Part shown: positions 8,586 through 18,013 of the stretch, one piece after another
Numbering within the stretch: the first letter of the stretch is position 1
Layout of the letters: each line of letters begins with the position of its first letter
Assembly (NCBI RefSeq): GCF_016412875.1
Contig: NZ_JAEKPD010000007.1
Location: forward strand, 62,001-126,000
Source: Palleronia pontilimi
Lineage (GTDB): Bacteria; Pseudomonadota; Alphaproteobacteria; Rhodobacterales; Rhodobacteraceae
Length of the DNA stretch: 64,000 nucleotides
Direction: 5' to 3'
The notes under the pieces: model-generated
Told to the model about the DNA's origin: nothing
The model's input: only the letters and a program-made list of their open reading frames with translations
Database searches by the model: none
Made by a program: the position numbers and the translations under genes

Positions 8586-8770
8586 TGGGCATACCCCGTG
8601 AGTGCGATGAAGATGAAAAGGACCGGCAGCAGGACCGCGTCGGTATAGACCACCCCGATCACGCCCGACAGGCCGATGGCCGACAGGACGATGGGCAGGA
8701 TCGGCGTGAAACAGCACAGCGCCGCGATCAGCGTGCCGCCGATCCCGATCGCCCGAAGCCTGTTGGTCAT
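8555..8770 (-). CDS. merF: MerF-like mercuric ion transport protein
   Basis: This 71-residue inner-membrane protein has two hydrophobic helices. The first carries the vicinal cysteine pair ALCCFTPILP, as in MerF, and the second is DAVLLPVLFIFIALTGYAHW. MerF takes Hg(II) into the cytoplasm for reduction by MerA. Its stop overlaps the GDCCVxC frame, so the two are one unit. No merA, merP or merR is nearby, which leaves the substrate open (mercury or another soft metal). Confidence 0.82.
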   Translation of the reverse strand: MTNRLRAIGIGGTLIAALCCFTPILPIVLSAIGLSGVIGVVYTDAVLLPVLFIFIALTGYAHWRSKTRTSS

Positions 8771-8946
8771 CGCGTCTTACCTCTCCGTCCCGGTCCGCCG
8801 TTCGAATGCCAAGCTACGGCGCCCGTTCGACACATCATTGGACAATGCAGCCCGTCCGGATGTCCAGACACGAACGCGGGATGGCCGGGTCTGCGCGCCC
8901 GTGTCGGCGGCCTCGCGGGCATTCGCCGAGACGGCATCGGATCCGG

Positions 8947-8975
8947 TTGACAGCCCTGCGGCGCTCGCCTATCTG
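8947..8975 (+). promoter_or_regulatory. sigma-70-type promoter of groESL
   Basis: TTGACA (8947-8952), a 17-base spacer and TATCTG (8970-8975) sit just ahead of the CIRCE element and 71 bases before groES. Position and spacing fit a vegetative promoter that HrcA would block through CIRCE. Confidence 0.7.
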
Positions 8976-8983
8976 CACCCCTG

Positions 8984-9009
8984 TTAGCACTCGCACGATT
9001 GAGTGCTAA
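8984..9009. promoter_or_regulatory. CIRCE element (HrcA operator)
   Basis: The half sites TTAGCACTC (8984-8992) and GAGTGCTAA (9001-9009) are perfect matches to the HrcA operator and to each other as an inverted repeat. The spacer is eight bases, one shorter than the usual nine. It overlaps the expected transcript start of groES. Confidence 0.93.
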
Positions 9010-9045
9010 CACCTGATTGCAATGAACCCAAAGGAGCGTTCAGAG

Positions 9046-11026
<1,981 letters not shown>

Positions 11027-11030
11027 GTCG

Positions 11031-11051
11031 CGATTTTTCGACGAAAAATCG
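11031..11051. repeat. near-perfect palindrome after groEL
   Basis: CGATTTTTC and GAAAAATCG pair perfectly around GAC, five bases past the groEL stop. It resembles the palindromes that follow the glucosidase and MATE genes in this window. Confidence 0.7.
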
Positions 11052-11070
11052 GGTCTGCAGGTGCAGATCG

Positions 11071-11103
11071 GGGGGCTCTGAGGTTCGGGGCCCCCTTTTT
11101 CTT
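11071..11103 (+). terminator. intrinsic terminator of groESL
   Basis: GGGGGCTC pairs with the GGGCCCCC arm (one G-T pair) around a nine-base loop, followed by TTTTTCTT. It lies 45 bases past the groEL stop. Confidence 0.85.
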
Positions 11104-11118
11104 GCGGGCGTCGCTTTG

Positions 11119-11140
11119 TAGGTATTTCCGGACAGGTGAA
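11119..11140 (+). repeat. intergenic repeat copy (GGTATTT...GTGAA core)
   Basis: AGGTATTTCCGGACAGGTGAA is a variant of the dispersed core, lying between the groESL terminator and the GNAT start (11155). Confidence 0.55.
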
Positions 11141-11154
11141 ATAGGGGACACGCC

Positions 11155-11613
11155 ATGGTCGCGATCGAGGCGCCAACGGATCACGATTGGGCGGCCATCG
11201 AGGGGCTGCTCTGCGTGGCCTTCGGTCAGCAGGACGAGTCGGACCTGGTCGCGGCGCTGCGGCGGGACCGCGCCATCGCCCGCGAGCGGATTGCCGTCAT
11301 GGACGCCCGGATCGTGGGATACGCGGCCCTGTCGGCCATGCGCGCGCCCGCGGGCTGGCTGTGCCTGGCCCCCGTGGCCGTCCAGCCCGAGCGGCAGGGG
11401 GGCGGCATCGGCTCGGCGCTGGTGCGTACGCTCCTGGCCGGGGCCGAGGGGCCGGTGGTGGTGCTGGGCGATCCCGAATTCTACGGGCGGCTGGGCTTCT
11501 CGGCGGGTGCCGCGCGCAATCTCGTCTCGCCCTACCCGCTGTCGCACACCCTTCTGGCCGGTCTCGACGGGGCCCCCGCGGACCGGCTGATCTATCCCGC
11601 GGCCTTCGGCTAG
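11155..11613 (+). CDS. GNAT-family N-acetyltransferase (YhbS-like)
   Basis: This 152-residue GNAT protein has the acetyl-CoA loop QPERQGGGIGSALVRTLL (Q/RxxGxG/A), preceded by LCLAPVAV and followed by VVVLGDPEFYGRLGFSAG, the pattern of YhbS-type acetyltransferases. The acceptor substrate is unknown. It is monocistronic; a copy of the dispersed repeat lies in its 5' leader. Confidence 0.88.
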   Translation: MVAIEAPTDHDWAAIEGLLCVAFGQQDESDLVAALRRDRAIARERIAVMDARIVGYAALSAMRAPAGWLCLAPVAVQPERQGGGIGSALVRTLLAGAEGPVVVLGDPEFYGRLGFSAGAARNLVSPYPLSHTLLAGLDGAPADRLIYPAAFG

Positions 11614-11670
11614 GGCGATATTTTCGGCGCGGGCCTGTCCAAACCGGCCGGGACGTCATATCTGCCCGAC

Positions 11671-12372
11671 ATGAAGATCCTCGTCCTGATCCTGTCGATC
11701 CTGTTTCCTGCCGCGGCCCCCGCGCAAGAGGGCGATTGCGTGGTCCTGCTGCACGGCCTTGCCCGCAGTTCGGTGTCGATGGAGATCATGGCCGAGGCCC
11801 TGCAGCTCAACGGCTTCGGGACCGTCAATGCCGACTACCCGTCCACCGAGGGCACCATCGAAGAGCTGGTCGAGGCCATCGTGCCAAAGGCCGTGGCGGC
11901 CTGCGGCGACCGGCGCGTGCATTTCGTCACGCATTCCATGGGCGGCATCCTGGTGCGAGCCTGGCTCGAGGAAAACCGCCCCGAGCACATGGGCCGCGTC
12001 GTGATGCTGGGACCGCCCAACAAGGGGTCTGAACTGGTGGACGCGTTCGGCGATCTCGGGCCCTTCGAGTGGCTGAACGGCCCCGCCGGGCTGCAGCTGG
12101 GCACCGGGCCCGACAGCGTGCCCAATCGCCTTGGCCTGCCGCGCTTCGAGCTGGGCGTCATCGCCGGCGACCGGTCGCTGAACCCGGTCTATTCGTCGCT
12201 GATCGACGGGCCGGATGACGGCAAGGTGTCCGTCGATTCCACCAAGATCGCGGGCATGGACGACCACATCGTCCTTCCGGTCACGCATACCTTCATGATG
12301 CTGAGCCCGATGGTGATCGTCCAGGTCGTGCGGTTCCTGCGCACCGGCTCGTTCGACCACACCGCCGGGTAG
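11671..12372 (+). CDS. secreted alpha/beta-fold lipase/esterase
   Basis: This is a 233-residue protein with a signal peptide ([19 protein letters not shown]) and an alpha/beta hydrolase core: [14 protein letters not shown] as oxyanion loop, then [15 protein letters not shown] with the nucleophile Ser, and [15 protein letters not shown] supplying the late His. It resembles EstA/PGAP1-like lipases of the periplasm. It converges with purK, with only 12 bases between the stop codons. Confidence 0.85.
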   Translation: MKILVLILSILFPAAAPAQEGDCVVLLHGLARSSVSMEIMAEALQLNGFGTVNADYPSTEGTIEELVEAIVPKAVAACGDRRVHFVTHSMGGILVRAWLEENRPEHMGRVVMLGPPNKGSELVDAFGDLGPFEWLNGPAGLQLGTGPDSVPNRLGLPRFELGVIAGDRSLNPVYSSLIDGPDDGKVSVDSTKIAGMDDHIVLPVTHTFMMLSPMVIVQVVRFLRTGSFDHTAG

Positions 12373-12384
12373 GATCCCGTCGCG

Positions 12385-13452
12385 TCAGCCCACGCGGCGG
12401 TTGACGTGGCCCATCTTGCGGCCCGGGCGCGGTTCGGACTTTCCGTAAAGATGCAAGGCGGCGGTCGGGTCGCGCAGGATCGCGTCCAGCCGGTCGGCAT
12501 AGTCGCCCACCAGGTTCTCCATCACGATGTCGCCGAAGCGCGCGCCATCGCCCAGGGGCAGCCCGGCGACCGCGCGGATGTGCTGTTCGAACTGGTCGAT
12601 TGTGGCGCCGTTCTGGGTCCAGTGGCCCGAATTATGGACCCGCGGGGCGATTTCGTTGACCAGCAATCCACGGGGCGTGACGAAAAGCTCGATCCCCATG
12701 ACGCCCACGTAGTCCAGTGCGGTCAGGATGCGGCTGGCCAGCAGCACCGCGTCGGTGGCCAGTCCGTGCGGGATCTGCGCGGGCAGGGTGGTGGTGTGCA
12801 GGATGCCGTCCCGGTGCACGTTCTCGCCCGGGTCGTAGCAGGCCACCGCACCGTCGAGCCCGCGCGCGGCGATGACCGAGATCTCGCGCTCGAAGGCGAC
12901 GAAGCCTTCCAGGATGGCGGGCGCGCCCTGCATCGCGTCGAAGGCGGCGCCGGATTGCGATGCGTCGTCGATCCGTACCTGGCCCTTGCCGTCATAGCCG
13001 AAACGGCGGGTCTTCAGGATGGCGGGGGTGCCCAGGTCGGCCAGCGCCGCGTCCAGCGCGGCGCGGTCGGGGATATCGGCGAAGGGGGCGGGGGTCAGGC
13101 CCAGGTCTGCCAGCCACCGCTTTTCGGTCAGCCGGTCCTGCGAGATGCGCAGCGCGTCGCGGCCCGGCCGGATCGGGCGGTGGCGTTCCAGGATGTCCAG
13201 CGCGGCGGTGGGGATGTTTTCGAATTCGAACGTGATGACGTCGCAGGATTGCGCGAACTGCTCGAGCGCGCCCGCGTCGTCATACGCGGCCTTCAGGTGG
13301 TAATTGGCGACATGCGAGGCGGGGCAGTCGCCCGCGGGATCGAAGATGCAGGTCTTGTAGCCCAGGCGTGCGGCGGCCATGGACAGCATCCGGCCAAGCT
13401 GCCCGCCGCCCAATATGCCGATCGTGGCGCCCGGGGCCAGCGGCTCAGTCAT
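12385..13452 (-). CDS. purK: N5-carboxyaminoimidazole ribonucleotide synthase
   Basis: PurK (355 residues) carboxylates AIR to N5-CAIR with ATP in purine synthesis. The ATP-grasp features are [17 protein letters not shown] at the N-terminus, [14 protein letters not shown] and [17 protein letters not shown] late. The start MTEPLAPG is inside the end of purE (eight-base overlap), giving a purE-purK operon. The C-terminus ([17 protein letters not shown]) is standard. Confidence 0.95.
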   Translation of the reverse strand: MTEPLAPGATIGILGGGQLGRMLSMAAARLGYKTCIFDPAGDCPASHVANYHLKAAYDDAGALEQFAQSCDVITFEFENIPTAALDILERHRPIRPGRDALRISQDRLTEKRWLADLGLTPAPFADIPDRAALDAALADLGTPAILKTRRFGYDGKGQVRIDDASQSGAAFDAMQGAPAILEGFVAFEREISVIAARGLDGAVACYDPGENVHRDGILHTTTLPAQIPHGLATDAVLLASRILTALDYVGVMGIELFVTPRGLLVNEIAPRVHNSGHWTQNGATIDQFEQHIRAVAGLPLGDGARFGDIVMENLVGDYADRLDAILRDPTAALHLYGKSEPRPGRKMGHVNRRVG

Positions 13453-13930
13453 CGCGGGGCCCTTCGGGGATCGACGCCGACAGCGCCGCGCGCCAGGCAT
13501 CGAGCCGGGCGGCCAGCGCGTCGTCGTGGATGGCCAGGATCGCCGCGGCCATCAGGCCCGCATTGGCCGCGCCCGCGGCGCCGATGGCCATGGTGGCGAC
13601 CGGGTAACCCCTGGGCATCTGGACGATGGAGTATAGGCTGTCCACGCCCGACAGCGCCTTGGTCTGGACCGGGACGCCGATCACCGGCAGGCGGGTCTTC
13701 GACGCCATCATGCCGGGCAGGTGTGCCGCGCCGCCCGCGCCCGCGATGATGACCTTCAGCCCGCGCGCGACGGCGGTCCTGCCGTAGTCCCAGAGCCGGT
13801 CCGGGGTGCGGTGGGCCGACACGATCCGCGATTCGTAGGCGATGCCGAGCTCGTCCAGAAGGTGCGCGGCCTCGCGCAGGGTCGGCCAGTCGGACTGGCT
13901 GCCCATGATGATGCCGATATCTGTCGTCAT
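13445..13930 (-). CDS. purE: N5-carboxyaminoimidazole ribonucleotide mutase
   Basis: PurE (161 residues) converts N5-CAIR to CAIR, the step after Pur[30 protein letters not shown] and [15 protein letters not shown] are the class I PurE signatures. It is the first gene of a two-gene minus-strand operon. A copy of the dispersed repeat with its hairpin occupies the 118-base gap upstream. Confidence 0.96.
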   Translation of the reverse strand: MTTDIGIIMGSQSDWPTLREAAHLLDELGIAYESRIVSAHRTPDRLWDYGRTAVARGLKVIIAGAGGAAHLPGMMASKTRLPVIGVPVQTKALSGVDSLYSIVQMPRGYPVATMAIGAAGAANAGLMAAAILAIHDDALAARLDAWRAALSASIPEGPRDD

Positions 13931-13977
13931 GGCGCGCGCTCCGGTGGCCTTGGATTTCGCGGATGGGTGCGGTCGGA

Positions 13978-14025
13978 GCGGGGGCCAGCCCCCGCACCCC
14001 CGAGGTATTTCAGGAAAGATGAAGG
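13978..14025 (+). repeat. intergenic repeat copy with GC hairpin
   Basis: A hairpin CGGGGG-CCAG-CCCCCG (13979-13994) is followed by CACCCCC and the core GAGGTATTTCAGGAAAGATG ending AAGG. It fills the gap between the ydcH-like stop and the purE start. Confidence 0.75.
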
Positions 14026-14048
14026 GGCAAGGGGGCGCGGGCGCCCGC

Positions 14049-14294
14049 TCAGGCGATGATGTCGGGGGTCAGGCGATCCTCGAGCGCGGCGATCCGGTCC
14101 TTCAGCGCCAGCTTGCGGCGCTTCAGCCGTTGCAGCGTCAGCATGTCCGCGGTGCCGCGATCCTGCAGCGCGCGCACGGCATCGTCGAGGTCGCGATGCT
14201 CGGCGCGCAGAACCGCCAGCTCGACGCGCAGGACCTCGTCGCTGTCCATCTTGCGGTCCATGCCGCGGGCCTTCGTCGGGGGTGTGCCGTCCAT
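14049..14294 (-). CDS. YdcH-family protein (DUF465)
   Basis: This is a short coiled-coil protein of about 81 residues: [20 protein letters not shown], then [20 protein letters not shown], ending LTPDIIA. That is the DUF465/YdcH pattern widespread in alphaproteobacteria; the function is not established. The start is uncertain: 14294 gives MDGTPPTK, while 14261 (MDRKMDSD) has AAGG eight bases upstream. It is divergent from the hsp20 gene. Confidence 0.8.
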   Translation of the reverse strand: MDGTPPTKARGMDRKMDSDEVLRVELAVLRAEHRDLDDAVRALQDRGTADMLTLQRLKRRKLALKDRIAALEDRLTPDIIA

Positions 14295-14336
14295 GGGCGA
14301 AGCTTGCGCGATTTTGGGCAGCGCTGGCAAGCACCC

Positions 14337-14367
14337 CTTGTGGAGAGGTGGGCCTGTTCCCATATAT
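14337..14367 (+). promoter_or_regulatory. candidate RpoH (sigma-32) promoter of hsp20
   Basis: CTTGTGG (14337-14343), a 15-base spacer and CCCATATAT (14359-14367) resemble a heat-shock promoter (CTTGAAA and CCCATNT). They lie 71 bases before a small heat-shock gene, which supports the assignment. The -35 is imperfect. Confidence 0.45.
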
Positions 14368-14437
14368 CTGCTCAAAGGACAGTTGCCGCATCAGGGACTG
14401 TCCGATCCGCACGATCGCTTGAGATGAAGGACGTGTC

Positions 14438-14872
14438 ATGACGAAAATGGCTTTGGGTGCCCACCCTTTCCTGCTGGGCTTCGACGAGCTCGAACGGCTG
14501 GTGGAGCGGACCGCGAAATCCGACGCGGGCGGCTATCCCCCCTACAACATCGAACAGGTCAGCGACCGCGCCTACCGCATCACGCTGGCGGTCGCGGGAT
14601 TTGCCGAAGACGACCTGTCGATCACCGAGGAAAATCGCCAGCTGGTGGTGCGCGGACGCCAGTCCGACGACAGCGACACGCGCGTGTTCCTGCACCGCGG
14701 CATCGCGTCACGCCAGTTCCAAAGGACCTTCGTCATGGCTGACGGAGTTGAGGTGACAGGGGCGAGCCTTGAAAACGGCCTGCTCCACCTGGACCTGGAA
14801 AGCGCGCCGCCCGACAGCGTGGTGCGCACGATCCGGATCACCGGCGGACAGAAAGAGGAGGGTAAGAAATGA
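14438..14872 (+). CDS. Hsp20-family small heat-shock protein
   Basis: This 144-residue IbpA-type holdase has an alpha-crystallin domain from about residue 35: PPYNIEQVSDRAYRITLAVA, FAEDDLSITEENRQLVVRGR, and GASLENGLLHLDLE, the family's L-x-NGLL-x-hydrophobic strand. It lacks the exact C-terminal I-x-I tail but ends VRTIRITGG. It binds unfolding proteins in the cytoplasm. It overlaps the DUF1150 gene by ATGA. Confidence 0.93.
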   Translation: MTKMALGAHPFLLGFDELERLVERTAKSDAGGYPPYNIEQVSDRAYRITLAVAGFAEDDLSITEENRQLVVRGRQSDDSDTRVFLHRGIASRQFQRTFVMADGVEVTGASLENGLLHLDLESAPPDSVVRTIRITGGQKEEGKK

Positions 14873-15105
14873 GTGAGACCCCGAAAATCGAACTGCACGA
14901 CGCGCTGATCGATGCGCGGATCGTCTATGTCCGCTCGGTCGACCTGGCCGAACTGCCGGATGAAGTGCGCCAGCAGGCGGGCGAGGTGAAGCAGCTTTAC
15001 GCCGTGCACAATTCGGACGGCGATCGCCTGGCGCTTGTCACCGATCGCAAGCTGGCCTTCGTGGTGGCGCGGCAGAACGACATGGCACCCGTCAGCGTCC
15101 ACTGA
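14869..15105 (+). CDS. DUF1150 family protein
   Basis: This 78-residue protein has the DUF1150 pattern: IVYVRSVDLAELPDEVRQQA, then LYAVHNSDGDRLALVTDRKLAFVVARQNDMAPVSVH. The family is alphaproteobacterial and usually sits directly after an hsp20 gene, as here. That suggests a stress-linked role, but none is shown. It is followed by a clear terminator. Confidence 0.9.
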   Translation: MSETPKIELHDALIDARIVYVRSVDLAELPDEVRQQAGEVKQLYAVHNSDGDRLALVTDRKLAFVVARQNDMAPVSVH

Positions 15106-15130
15106 GCCGCGCCCACGGCAGACCGAATGA

Positions 15131-15159
15131 AGCCCCGGCATCGCGTCCGGGGCTTTTTC
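15131..15159 (+). terminator. intrinsic terminator of hsp20-DUF1150
   Basis: AGCCCCGG and CCGGGGCT pair perfectly around an eight-base loop, followed by TTTTC, 25 bases past the DUF1150 stop. Confidence 0.88.
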
Positions 15160-15187
15160 GTGCGGCGGGGCCGGGCAGGGCGGCGAC

Positions 15188-15700
15188 TCAGTCGAAGGTC
15201 TCGGACGCCCCGATGCCCCAGAGCGCGGCCTTGCGGACCCAGCCCTTGTGCCCGCCCGTGCGCAGCCGACACCAATCGGGCAGGCAGCGGTCGACGCGCG
15301 CCACCACGCCCCGCCGGGCGCGGGCGTTCTCGGGCGCGCCCTCCACCGGTTTCATCAGCAGGGCGACCTCGTCGGCATGGACGATCGCGGTGCGCACCCC
15401 CGACAGCAGCGAGTAATGCACCCATCCGCCCATTCCGTCGGGGTCCTGCACCCGCCGCCAGTGGCCATGCTCGGCCGTGATCTTCAGCGGCAGGTCCTTG
15501 CGGCGGTAGATCCAGTCGACCCGGTGGCTCAGCGACGGGCCGCGCCGCACGTTGCCCTCGGTCGCCTTCATGGACACGAAGCGCGGCAGGGGCAGGTTCG
15601 TCTCGGATCCGCGCGCGCCGTCGGCCAGGACGGGGCCTGTCGGCGCCGCCAGCAGAACCACGGCGATCACCCACGCCGCCCGTACCCATGTCGCTGCCAT
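15188..15700 (-). CDS. SH3-domain (SH3b) exported protein
   Basis: This is a 170-residue protein with an N-terminal signal or membrane segment (AAWVIAVVLLAAPTGPVLA). It has two bacterial SH3-like repeats: NVRRGPSLSHRVDWIYRRKD with ITAEHGHWRRVQDPDGMGGW, and RARRGVVARVDRCLPDWCRL with TGGHKGWVRK. These are SH3_4/DUF1058-type domains, usually in envelope proteins that bind peptidoglycan. The two cysteines in the second repeat may form a disulfide. It is monocistronic. Confidence 0.85.
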   Translation of the reverse strand: MAATWVRAAWVIAVVLLAAPTGPVLADGARGSETNLPLPRFVSMKATEGNVRRGPSLSHRVDWIYRRKDLPLKITAEHGHWRRVQDPDGMGGWVHYSLLSGVRTAIVHADEVALLMKPVEGAPENARARRGVVARVDRCLPDWCRLRTGGHKGWVRKAALWGIGASETFD

Positions 15701-15850
15701 CTGCCTGTCCGCCTGAACTGCCCGTTACCCGTCTTGCCGTCGTTGCGGCGCCGGGATCTGTCGCGGCCCCGTCTTCCGACTTGTGCCTTGTCCCGTTAGT
15801 CGTCAGTTTGCGCGAAACGACGGAAGATAGAAAGGCGAGGGGCGGAATCG

Positions 15851-16837
15851 ATGGGATCTGAGCGGTTGAGTGTTGTCGTTACGCGACGGTTGCCCGAGGC
15901 GGTCGAGACGCGGCTGGCCGAGCTCTTCGATGTCGAGCTTCCGACCGAGGATCGGCCAATGTCGCGCGACGAGCTGATCGCCGCGGTCGGGCGTGCCGAC
16001 GTGCTGGTTCCCACGATCACCGACGACATCGACGCGGCCTTGCTGGCGCGGGCGGGCACCCGGTTGAAGCTGATCGCGCAATACGGCGCGGGCGTGGACA
16101 ATATCGACGTGGCCACGGCCCGGCAGCGCGGCATCCTGGTGTCGAACACCCCCGGCTCGACCACCGAGGACACCGCCGACATGACCGTCGCCCTGATCCT
16201 GGCGGTCAAGCGCCGCATCCCCGAAGGACTGGCCGTCATGCAAAGCGGCACCTGGCAGGGATGGGCGCCCAACGCGCATCTGGGCGGGCGCATTTCCGGC
16301 AAGCGGCTGGGGATCCTGGGCATGGGGCGGATCGGCCAGGCCGTGGCGCGGCGCGCGCAGGCCTTCGGGATGCAGGTCCACTACCACAACCGCACCCCGG
16401 TGCGCCCGCAGATCGAACAGGCGCTGGGCGCGACCTACCACGACAGCCTGGACCACATGCTCAGCCGGATCGACGTGCTGTCGGTGAACTGCCCGCACAC
16501 GCCCGCCACCTTCCACCTGCTGAACGCGCGGCGGATCGCGCTGATGAAACCGTCGGCCGTGGTCGTCAACACGTCGCGCGGCGAAGTCATCGACGAGAAC
16601 GCGCTGGCCCGCGCGGTGGAAGCGGGCGCGATCGCGGGCGCGGGGCTCGACGTGTTCGAGCACGGGGTCGAGGTCAATCCCAAGCTGCGCGCCCAGCCCA
16701 ATGTGGTGCTGCTGCCGCATATGGGCTCGGCCACCCACGAAGGACGGCTGGAGATGGGCGAGAAGGTCATCATCAACATCAAGACCTTCGCCGACGGCCA
16801 CCGCCCGCCCGATCAGGTGGTTCCCGGCAATTCCTGA
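15851..16837 (+). CDS. D-isomer-specific 2-hydroxyacid dehydrogenase (glyoxylate/hydroxypyruvate reductase type)
   Basis: This 328-residue NAD(P)-dependent dehydrogenase has IAQYGAGVDNIDVATA, the Rossmann GILGMGRIGQAVARRA, the catalytic Arg in VVVNTSRGEVIDENA, Glu in FEHGVEVNP and His in LLPHMGSAT. The NTPGSTTEDTADM segment is typical of GyaR-type glyoxylate or hydroxypyruvate reductases (D-glycerate dehydrogenase). Its last 25 bases overlap the end of the convergent gene on the minus strand. Confidence 0.93.
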   Translation: MGSERLSVVVTRRLPEAVETRLAELFDVELPTEDRPMSRDELIAAVGRADVLVPTITDDIDAALLARAGTRLKLIAQYGAGVDNIDVATARQRGILVSNTPGSTTEDTADMTVALILAVKRRIPEGLAVMQSGTWQGWAPNAHLGGRISGKRLGILGMGRIGQAVARRAQAFGMQVHYHNRTPVRPQIEQALGATYHDSLDHMLSRIDVLSVNCPHTPATFHLLNARRIALMKPSAVVVNTSRGEVIDENALARAVEAGAIAGAGLDVFEHGVEVNPKLRAQPNVVLLPHMGSATHEGRLEMGEKVIINIKTFADGHRPPDQVVPGNS

Positions 16838-17619
16838 AGCGGATCGCCGCGCTGCATCCCCGACGTGACGTCGGTCAGCCGCATCAGCGTGCAATAGGGG
16901 CGGTCGGTCCGGTCGCGGATCGGGTGCATTTCGCAGCGGATGAAACGCTGGCCCTGGGTCTCGACTGTGAAGGGATAGACATAGGCCGTGCTGCCATGCC
17001 TTAGGCAAGCCTCAAGCGCGGGCCCCGCCCGGTCTATATAGCGGCGCTTTCCGATCACCTGTTCGATATGCAGGTCAATCATCCGGGCGGGCGTCGTGTG
17101 GTTGAAGACCGCATTCGCATCGCTCACACCCAGATACCGGTCGGTCACGCTGACAGCGACCAACCGCTCGGTCGAGGCGGCGATATGCTGCGACAGCTCC
17201 AGGGGATCGGCGATCCCGCGCGCCACGTCCGCGAACGAGGCGCCGCGCCCCAGCCGCGGCACGCTCGGCTGCAGGTTCGCGTCGCGGGCGATCCCGTTCG
17301 ACAGGTCCAGCGCGCGCTCCAGGTCGCGGCGTCCGGTCTCGGAATTCGGTGCGCGGGCCGAGCGATTGACGAAGAAGGCCACCATCTCGCACAACTCGTC
17401 TTTGGATTGCGCGACGTAATTCTCCAACTGGTCGTTCAGCTTCGACGCCTCGCGCACCAGGCTGACGTGAACGCGCGTCGATGCCTGTTCTCGCAAGGAT
17501 GCGACCAGCTGAGCCTCGACCAATTTCAAGGCGCTCGCCATATGTCTGAATTGCAAACCCGTTCCCTCGCATTCACTCAATTCCGGCCCCAAAAACCGGT
17601 CCCCACCGAAACCTAGCAT
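16813..17619 (-). CDS. PAS-like domain protein of unknown function
   Basis: This 268-residue protein is not confidently recognised. The N-terminal half is helical and probably coiled (LVEAQLVASLREQASTRVHV). The C-terminal part looks like a PAS domain (VAVSVTDRYLGVSDANAVFN, then IDLHIEQVIGKRRYIDRAG, then FIRCEMHPIRDRTDRPYCTL). There is no output domain, so it may be a one-domain sensor or regulator. The start is unsettled: 17619 (ATG) is the longest; a TTG at 17556 has GAGG eight bases upstream. Its 3' end overlaps the convergent dehydrogenase. Confidence 0.65.
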   Translation of the reverse strand: MLGFGGDRFLGPELSECEGTGLQFRHMASALKLVEAQLVASLREQASTRVHVSLVREASKLNDQLENYVAQSKDELCEMVAFFVNRSARAPNSETGRRDLERALDLSNGIARDANLQPSVPRLGRGASFADVARGIADPLELSQHIAASTERLVAVSVTDRYLGVSDANAVFNHTTPARMIDLHIEQVIGKRRYIDRAGPALEACLRHGSTAYVYPFTVETQGQRFIRCEMHPIRDRTDRPYCTLMRLTDVTSGMQRGDPLQELPGTT

Positions 17620-17707
17620 GCTTTTAGGCGAAATGTCGCCGATTATGCGCAGTGGAACATTCGGGGGCCGCCATGCTTTGGCCCCTTAGCAAAAGGAGGA
17701 AAGATCG

Positions 17708-17905
17708 ATGAACTGGGACCAGATCGAAGGAAGCTGGAAGGAATTCAAAGGACGGGTTCAGCAGAAATGGGGAGAGTTGACCCACGACGAGCTGGACGAG
17801 GCCAAGGGGGACCGCGAGCGGCTTGAAGGGCTGATCCAGAAGAAATACGGGGTCACCAAGGAAGACGCGCGTCGCCAGATCGACGAGTGGATGGCCAAGC
17901 AATAA
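17708..17905 (+). CDS. CsbD-family stress-response protein
   Basis: This 65-residue, highly charged protein has the CsbD signature MNWDQIEGSWKEFKGRVQQK, then WGELTHDELDEAKGDRERLE and the tail RRQIDEWMAKQ. CsbD proteins accumulate in general stress; the molecular function is unknown. AGGAGG lies upstream of the ATG. It is monocistronic, divergent from the PAS-like gene. Confidence 0.92.
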   Translation: MNWDQIEGSWKEFKGRVQQKWGELTHDELDEAKGDRERLEGLIQKKYGVTKEDARRQIDEWMAKQ

Positions 17906-18013
17906 TCGCGGCCGGGTGAAACGCACCGGGCGGGGCGGGACGGGTCCACGCGGCGCGTCGCCCCGTCCGGTCGCAAGGTCAGGCGAGGGACGCCTGTCGC
18001 AAAGGGATGGACG

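Noticed and set aside
17653..17678. GGAAC...CTTT resembling a general-stress EcfG promoter before csbD
   Set aside because: The -10 part is poor and Rhodobacteraceae generally lack the EcfG system, so it is not claimed.
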